64,000 bases of DNA. It comes from Bacillota bacterium (GTDB lineage: Bacteria; Bacillota; Sulfobacillia; JACIYH01). The notes beneath the pieces are model-generated. The model had not been told where the DNA came from, made no database searches, and saw only the letters and a program-made list of their open reading frames with translations. The translations under genes and the position numbers were made by a program. The stretch lies in NCBI GenBank assembly GCA_040757085.1, contig JBFLXJ010000030.1:1-64000 (forward strand). Reading direction: 5' to 3'. Numbering within the stretch: the stretch's first letter is position 1; every line of letters begins with the position of its first letter. This document shows, piece after piece, positions 59,947-64,000 of this stretch.

Positions 59947-60249
59947 ATGGACGACAAGAACCTGGAAGGACTGGGTGAGCATGTGATCTCCATAGTGAAC
60001 CGGGAGAAGCTGGAGGTGCGCGGCGTGTCCCGGGTCGAGTCATTCGACGAGGAAGAGATCGTCCTGGAAACCGAATTGGGAATGCTCACCATTAGGGGCC
60101 AGGACCTGCACATCCAGAACGTGGACGTGGAGCAGGGGCAGTTTGCGGTGGAGGGATTGATCAACGCATTGCAGTATGCCGCCGTCCCGCGGGTACGGGG
60201 CGTCCGGGGCAAGGGTCGCAGCAGCCTGTGGGAACGCATTCTGCGGTAG
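59947..60249 (+). CDS. yabP: Spore protein YabP
   Basis: 100 residues, YabP/YqfC family. The beta-rich core HVISIVNREKLEVRGVSRVE and VLETELGMLTIRGQDLHIQN is typical. It is a mother-cell protein needed for spore formation in B. subtilis, exact role unknown. The C-terminal 25 residues are basic (RGVRGKGRSSLWERIL). The start ATG 59947 follows GAGGGGGG. It is 15 bp before yabQ. Confidence 0.92.
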   Translation: MDDKNLEGLGEHVISIVNREKLEVRGVSRVESFDEEEIVLETELGMLTIRGQDLHIQNVDVEQGQFAVEGLINALQYAAVPRVRGVRGKGRSSLWERILR

Positions 60250-60264
60250 GCCGGGCAGCAAGCC

Positions 60265-60618
60265 GTGGTGGGCGTGGGGGACGACCTTTATGCCTTATCG
60301 GTGATGGTCCTGGCCGGTGTGGGCCTGGGAGTGTCCTTCGACGTGTACCAAGCGGCACGGCACCTGGGGCGCATCCGCGGGCTACGCTCCTTCCTGCTCG
60401 ACCTCTTCTACGGCCTGGGGGCAGGGGTATGGCTGGCTGCCTGGCTGGTGGTGGCAAACTGGGGGCAGCTGCGCTGGTACGTTTTCGCGGGCGTGCTGCT
60501 GGGGGTGTGGACGTACTTTTACCTGGGCAGCCCCCTGGTGAGGCTCCTCCTGCGGGCGGTGGGCAGGGCAATCCGGCGGTTCGCCCGCTTCGTCCGCCGT
60601 CCGAAGAAGGCGGAGTGA
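60265..60618 (+). CDS. yabQ: Spore cortex membrane protein YabQ
   Basis: 117 residues with about three hydrophobic segments (YALSVMVLAGVGLGVSFDVY, GAGVWLAAWLVVAN, YVFAGVLLGVWTYFYLG). The family pattern FDVYQAARHLGRIRGLRSFLLD-like loop, here split as FDVYQAARHL and RSFLLDLFYG, supports YabQ. It is needed for cortex formation in B. subtilis. It is shorter than the Bacillus protein. The start is GTG 60265 (60268 possible), with a weak ribosome-binding site. Confidence 0.88.
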   Translation: MVGVGDDLYALSVMVLAGVGLGVSFDVYQAARHLGRIRGLRSFLLDLFYGLGAGVWLAAWLVVANWGQLRWYVFAGVLLGVWTYFYLGSPLVRLLLRAVGRAIRRFARFVRRPKKAE

Positions 60619-60732
60619 GCCGGCGATGGGGGTGCGGGCCGGGGTGGACCCCGCAGGGCCAGGGGGTGGCTGACACCGCCCGGGCAAGGAGGAAATGGGT
60701 GCCCGGCTGAAGAATAAGGTTTTGTACTTAGG

Positions 60733-60763
60733 TTGTCCCCAGATTGTCCACAGATTGTCCACA
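60733..60763 (+). repeat. Three tandem DnaA-box-like repeats
   Basis: TTGTCCCCA (60733), TTGTCCACA (60744) and TTGTCCACA (60755), all on the same strand at exactly 11-bp spacing. TTGTCCACA is the DnaA box form used by GC-rich bacteria such as Streptomyces. The cluster sits just upstream of the small HTH gene. Confidence 0.7.
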
Positions 60764-60792
60764 GCCTGTGCATATCCGGGAGGGCGGCCGCT

Positions 60793-61023
60793 ACGCAACT
60801 GGAGATCCGCAAGGCTGAACGACTCAGTTTCCGCGAGCGTCAGGTGGTCGTCCTCAAAGAGATGGGTCTCAGTAACGAGGCCGTCGCCCGGCGCCTGGGG
60901 GTTTCCGCCGCCACGGTGGCCACCCTGTACAGCCGAGCCCGAGGCAAGGGCTACGAAGTTGTGATCGTGCTGCCGGGCGAAGCCCTGGGTATTCCACCCG
61001 AAGAGGAACCTGCAGGTGAGTGA
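60793..61023 (+). CDS. Sigma-70 region 4-like helix-turn-helix protein
   Basis: About 76 residues. The HTH core is SFRERQVVVLKEMGLSNEAV, followed by ARRLGVSAATVATLYSRARG; the tail is YEVVIVLPGEALGIPPEEEP. Such proteins sit before divIC in several anaerobic Bacillota. It may be a DNA-binding regulator, target unknown. The frame is open back to 60733, but translating the DnaA-box repeats is unlikely. GGGAGGG at 60778-60784 places the start near ACG 60793 or CTG 60799, neither a usual start, so the 5' end is uncertain. Confidence 0.7.
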   Translation, partial: TQLEIRKAERLSFRERQVVVLKEMGLSNEAVARRLGVSAATVATLYSRARGKGYEVVIVLPGEALGIPPEEEPAGE

Positions 61024-61042
61024 CGGAGCCCGGAGGTGGATG

Positions 61043-61384
61043 ATGCGGTCTGCTACCCGGCGTCTCTTTCGGCAGGCCAATAATGCCAAGTACCGGCTGT
61101 GGCTGCGGCGCCTGGCCCGGCTGGGGGTGGCGGCGTTTTGCCTGTTGCTCATTTCCTCGTTCCTGCGGGTAGGTTGGGAGTTGTGGCGCCTCAAGCATCA
61201 GGAACAGCGGCTGAGACTGGCGGTGGAAGTCTTACGCGAGCAAAACCGGACCCTGCGTGCGCAGATCGAAGAGATGCAGCAGGATGAGTACATCCGGCAG
61301 GCGGCCCGGGAACTGGGTCTGGTGAACCCTGGTGAGGTACTGTACTTCCCCGTGCGGGAGCAGGAGCCATCGGGGTCTCCCTGA
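61043..61384 (+). CDS. divIC: Cell division protein DivIC/FtsB-like
   Basis: About 113 residues. A short basic cytoplasmic N-terminus, one membrane span (LARLGVAAFCLLLISSFLRVG) and a coiled coil (RLRLAVEVLREQNRTLRAQI) are followed by YIRQAARELGLVNPGEVLYF, the septum-initiator signature. It forms a divisome complex with FtsL and DivIB. The start is ATG 61043 (61040 adjacent) with GGAGGTGG; a GTG at 61016 would overlap the HTH gene. Position before yabR matches B. subtilis. Confidence 0.9.
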   Translation: MRSATRRLFRQANNAKYRLWLRRLARLGVAAFCLLLISSFLRVGWELWRLKHQEQRLRLAVEVLREQNRTLRAQIEEMQQDEYIRQAARELGLVNPGEVLYFPVREQEPSGSP

Positions 61385-61413
61385 TTGAGCTTTTTCGTGT
61401 GGCTGCGATGTCC

Positions 61414-61443
61414 TTGACAGTTTTCCGGCCCTGGCCCTATAAT
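61414..61443 (+). promoter_or_regulatory. Consensus sigma-A promoter for yabR and tRNA-Leu
   Basis: Perfect TTGACA (61414-61419), an 18-bp spacer and perfect TATAAT (61438-61443). Transcription would start near 61450, giving a leader of about 60 bases before yabR. Confidence 0.92.
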
Positions 61444-61509
61444 GGGCACGGTGCTGCTCGCTCAATCGAAGGGCGGAGCCTCTGCGCGAGGGAGGTACGG
61501 TCGCGCCGC

Positions 61510-61899
61510 ATGCCCGGTTTGGAGGTAGGCGCCGTTGTGGAAGGCGTGGTGACAGGTATCACGCGATTCGGCGCCTTTGTATTGTTACCCAACGGTCAGA
61601 CCGGATTGGTTCACATTTCCGAGATTGCCGACGCCTACGTACGCGACATCAAGGACTACCTGAAGGAGAACGACAGGGTGCTGGTCAAGATCCTGTCGTA
61701 CGACGAGCGGGGAAAGATAGGACTGTCCGTGCGGCAGGCGCAACCGGGCGGCGGTCAGCGAAAAGACCGAGAGCGCCGGAGGGCTGAGTGGATGGCGTTC
61801 GAGGACAAGCTGGCCAGGTTCATGAAAGAGAGCGAGGAGAGGCTGACCGACCTCAAGCGGCACACCGAGTCCAAGCGGGGAGGCCGCGGCGCCAGGTAG
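61510..61899 (+). CDS. yabR: S1 RNA-binding domain protein YabR
   Basis: 129 residues. The N-terminal S1 domain spans about 1-75: VGAVVEGVVTGITRFGAFVL, GLVHISEIADAYV and RVLVKILSYDERGKIGLSVR. The C-terminal half is charged and helical (RKDRERRRAEWMAFEDKLAR). It is a general stress or ribosome-associated RNA binder, role not settled. The start is ATG 61510; GGGAGGT lies 13 bases upstream, a little far. It has its own strong promoter. Confidence 0.92.
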   Translation: MPGLEVGAVVEGVVTGITRFGAFVLLPNGQTGLVHISEIADAYVRDIKDYLKENDRVLVKILSYDERGKIGLSVRQAQPGGGQRKDRERRRAEWMAFEDKLARFMKESEERLTDLKRHTESKRGGRGAR

Positions 61900-61931
61900 C
61901 CGCAGCGCGAGTCCATATTCAGCAGGCGCAG

Positions 61932-62018
61932 GCCGGGATGGCGGAACAGGCAGACGCGGGGGACTTAAAATCCCTTGGGTGCGAGCCCGTGTGGGTTCAA
62001 CTCCCACTCCCGGCACCA
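61932..62018 (+). tRNA. tRNA-Leu (anticodon UAA)
   Basis: The acceptor arms GCCGGGA (61932-61938) and TCCCGGC (62008-62014) pair fully, followed by A and an encoded CCA (62016-62018). The anticodon loop CTTAAAA gives UAA, which reads UUA/UUG leucine. There is a long class II variable arm (TTGGGTGCGAGCCCGT) and a T loop GGTTCAACTCC. A T run follows the CCA end. It is 32 bp after yabR and probably transcribed with it. Confidence 0.95.
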
Positions 62019-62089
62019 ATTTTTTATGCAGTAGCGGGGGCGTCAGCGGCTGGGATACGGGGCGCCCGCCGGTGGAAGGATGAGAGCTG

Positions 62090-64000
62090 ATGGCTTTGCT
62101 CGACAGGTTGTTTCGGCCCGGGGCCGTGGCAGTGATAGGTGCTTCCAGGGCGCCCGGCAAGATCGGCCACGCCGTTCTGGTCAACCTTCTGGCATCGGGT
62201 TACCGGGGCGCCATTTATCCGGTCAACCCCCGAGAAGACGAAATTGAGGGCCTGAAATGCTATCCCCGGGTGGGTGACATTCCCGGACCGGTGGACGTTG
62301 CGGTGGTGTGCGTCCCTGCTCCCGCCGTAGCGGCGGTGGCGGAAGATTGCGGCCGGGCGGGAGTGGGGTACCTGGTGGTGATAACCGCCGGGTTCAAGGA
62401 AACGGGCCGTGAGGGCGCCGAGCGCGAGAGGGAACTGGCGGAAATCTGCCGCCGTTACGGGATGCGCATGGTGGGCCCCAACTGTCTGGGGATCATGGAC
62501 ACCTATACCCCCATGAACGCCACCTTTTCGGCCAACTTCCCCTATCAGGGTCGCATCGCCTTTATCTCCCAAAGCGGCGCCCTGTGCGCCGCCATCCTGG
62601 ACTGGAGTCTCAAACGGGGCATAGGTTTTTCCAAGTTCATCAGCGTGGGGAACAAGGCGGATCTGACGGAGGCCGATTTCATCGAGGATGCTGCTGCCGA
62701 CCCCCAGACCAAAGTCATATGCCTTTACCTGGAGAGCGTGGAGGAAGGGGACCGTTTCGTGCGCGCCTGCCGCGAGGCCAGCCGCAGCACGCCCATCTTG
62801 GTCATCAAGAGCGGTACCAGCCAGGCAGGTGCTCAGGCTGCTTCCTCCCACACGGGGGCCCTGGCCGGTAGCGACCTGGCGTACGAGACTGCCTTCCGCC
62901 AGGCCGGGGTGCTGCGCGTCCATACCATGGAAGAGCTGTTCGACCTGGCGCAGGCCTTCGTCCGCCAGCCGGCTCCGCCCGGGAACCGGGTGGCTATCGT
63001 TACCAACTCGGGCGGCCCCGGAGTGCTGGCAGCAGATGCCATCGAGAATTCCCCCCTCACCATGGCCCGCTTCGAGAAGGAGACCATCGACTGCCTGCGG
63101 CAGTCGCTGCCTCCGGCGGCCAACGTCTTCAACCCTGTGGACGTGATTGGAGACGCCCACTGGGACCGCTACGACGCCGCCCTGGGGGCCGTGCTGGACG
63201 ATCCCGGCGTGGACGGGGTGCTGGTGGTGCTTACCCCCACCGCCACCCTGGAGCCGGACCTGGTGGCCCAGAAGATCGTGGAACACCACCGGCGCCATCC
63301 TGAAAAGCCGGTGCTGGCGGCATTCCTGGGTGGCGCATCGGTGGAGGAAGCCACCCGCTACCTCCTGGGCAACGGCATACCCTGCTACCCCTTCCCGGAG
63401 CCGGCGGTATCCGCTCTGGCCGGTCTCCTGCGGTACAGGGAACTGTCCGCAGCACCGGTTCCCCGCGAGGAGTGGACGTTCCCGGACGTGGACCGCAGTG
63501 CGGTGGAGGAAGTGTTTGCTTTCGTGCGCCGGGACAAGAGGGTGGTCCTGCTGGGGTCGGAAGCGTTCCGGGTGGCGGAAAGCTACGGCATCCCGTGCGC
63601 TCCCTCGTATCTGGCTACCACTCCCGATGCAGCCCGGCGTTTGGCGGAGCACATGGGCTTCCCCGTCGTGCTCAAGGTGGCGTCCCCGCAGATCCTGCAC
63701 AAGACCGACGTGGGCGGTGTCAGGGTGGGGCTGGCCACCCCCGAGGAAGTCAAGCGGGCTTTCGTGGATATCATGGAGAGCGTCCACAGCCACCTGCCCG
63801 ACAGCGTGGTGTACGGGGTAGAGGTGCAGAAGATGATGCCCCCCGGCCGGGAACTGATCGTCGGGGTCACCCGCGACGTGCAGTTCGGGCCGCTCCTCAT
63901 GTTCGGCCTGGGCGGCGTGTACGTGAACCTGCTTAAGGATGTGGCTTTCCGGCTGGCCCACGGGCTTACCCGGGAAGAAGCCCACGCCATGATCCGGGAG
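62090..64000 (+). CDS. ADP-forming acetyl/acyl-CoA synthetase, partial
   Basis: 637 codons to the window edge, no stop. It is an NDP-forming acyl-CoA synthetase that makes ATP from an acyl-CoA during fermentation of acids or amino acids (or runs in reverse). The alpha part has a CoA-binding Rossmann domain (RPGAVAVIGASRAPGKIG), GPNCLGIM, ISQSGALCAAILDW, and the phospho-His motif SSHTGALAGSD. The beta part begins after about residue 480 with an ATP-grasp domain (YGIPCAPSYLATTPDAAR, GFPVVLKVASPQILHKTDVG). The start ATG 62090 follows GGTGGAAGGA. The fused alpha-beta form is usual for this group. Confidence 0.93.
   Translation, partial: MALLDRLFRPGAVAVIGASRAPGKIGHAVLVNLLASGYRGAIYPVNPREDEIEGLKCYPRVGDIPGPVDVAVVCVPAPAVAAVAEDCGRAGVGYLVVITAGFKETGREGAERERELAEICRRYGMRMVGPNCLGIMDTYTPMNATFSANFPYQGRIAFISQSGALCAAILDWSLKRGIGFSKFISVGNKADLTEADFIEDAAADPQTKVICLYLESVEEGDRFVRACREASRSTPILVIKSGTSQAGAQAASSHTGALAGSDLAYETAFRQAGVLRVHTMEELFDLAQAFVRQPAPPGNRVAIVTNSGGPGVLAADAIENSPLTMARFEKETIDCLRQSLPPAANVFNPVDVIGDAHWDRYDAALGAVLDDPGVDGVLVVLTPTATLEPDLVAQKIVEHHRRHPEKPVLAAFLGGASVEEATRYLLGNGIPCYPFPEPAVSALAGLLRYRELSAAPVPREEWTFPDVDRSAVEEVFAFVRRDKRVVLLGSEAFRVAESYGIPCAPSYLATTPDAARRLAEHMGFPVVLKVASPQILHKTDVGGVRVGLATPEEVKRAFVDIMESVHSHLPDSVVYGVEVQKMMPPGRELIVGVTRDVQFGPLLMFGLGGVYVNLLKDVAFRLAHGLTREEAHAMIRE

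Noticed and set aside
60695-60964. ATG with AAGGAGG two bases upstream, opening an 89-codon frame through the DnaA boxes
   Set aside because: The spacing is too short, and the frame overlaps the HTH gene in a different phase with a translation (arginine- and proline-rich) that looks like a shadow. A leader peptide cannot be fully excluded.
1-64000. CRISPR array, prophage, insertion sequence or integrase
   Set aside because: No regularly spaced repeats, transposase, integrase or phage structural motifs were seen in any frame.

Overview
The window looks like a GC-rich, anaerobic, endospore-forming member of the Bacillota. Three things support this. The long conserved gene order matches the Bacillus subtilis tmk-to-divIC region. 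Sporulation genes are present (spoVT, spoVB, yabP, yabQ, a SpoIID-like protein). There is a large [FeFe]-hydrogenase cluster together with [NiFe]-hydrogenase maturation genes. A Moorella/Desulfotomaculum-like or deeper thermophilic lineage is my inference; no species can be named from the sequence alone.

Layout. 1-134: 3' end of a 5S rRNA gene and its terminator. 180-4494: accessory genes (GH1 glycosidase, a tandem nitrilase-like protein on the minus strand, an M24 peptidase-fold protein with altered metal ligands). 4519-8551: conserved block yaaO-tmk-darA-holB-ricT. 8577-13343: hypF-hypC-hypD-hypE, all overlapping and apparently read on from ricT. 13344-27176: a 13-gene [FeFe]-hydrogenase operon. 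It opens with an extended -10 promoter and a Rex/CRP-like palindrome, followed by a regulatory half (DRTGG protein, HATPase, sensory-type hydrogenase, DRTGG protein, PHP protein) and two catalytic sets (NuoE / HATPase / HndB / NuoF fused to a GltD-NfnB-like FAD enzyme / HydA; then NuoE / NuoF / HydA). 27190-30302: a separate transcription unit with a structured, terminator-bearing leader, then a TM1266-type regulator, hydE and hydG. hydF is not in the window.

30465-34127: rsmI and two amidohydrolases. 34331-37631: abrB diverging from a NurA-HerA pair. 37714-43468: a methionine T-box, metS, tatD, hsp20, yabE-like and rsmA. 43561-50635: a ykuK-like gene, veg behind two tandem consensus promoters, a trypsin-like peptidase, ispE, a nucleotidyltransferase, a truncated glmU, prs, rplY/ctc and pth. 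50619-61899: mfd, spoVT with a sigma-G-like promoter, spoVB, yabN-mazG, hup, rqcP, a SpoIID-like gene, yabP, yabQ, a small HTH gene preceded by three DnaA-box-like repeats, divIC and yabR. 61932-62018: tRNA-Leu(UAA). 62090 to the end: the start of an ADP-forming acyl-CoA synthetase, cut by the window edge.

How it fits together. The housekeeping backbone is the usual Bacillota order, with hydrogen metabolism inserted between ricT and rsmI. The two HydA-NuoE-NuoF sets would exchange electrons between H2, ferredoxin and NAD(P)H. HydE and HydG build parts of the H-cluster. HypCDEF point to a [NiFe] enzyme encoded elsewhere. The sensory hydrogenase and its ATPase, DRTGG and PHP neighbours look like a redox or H2-sensing module, and the palindrome at the transcription start is a plausible NADH/NAD+ (Rex) switch. 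Several genes (nurA, the peptidase, pth, the HTH gene, hypF) have no convincing ATG/GTG/TTG where homology or the ribosome-binding site puts the start, so non-canonical initiation, especially CTG, is a recurring theme.
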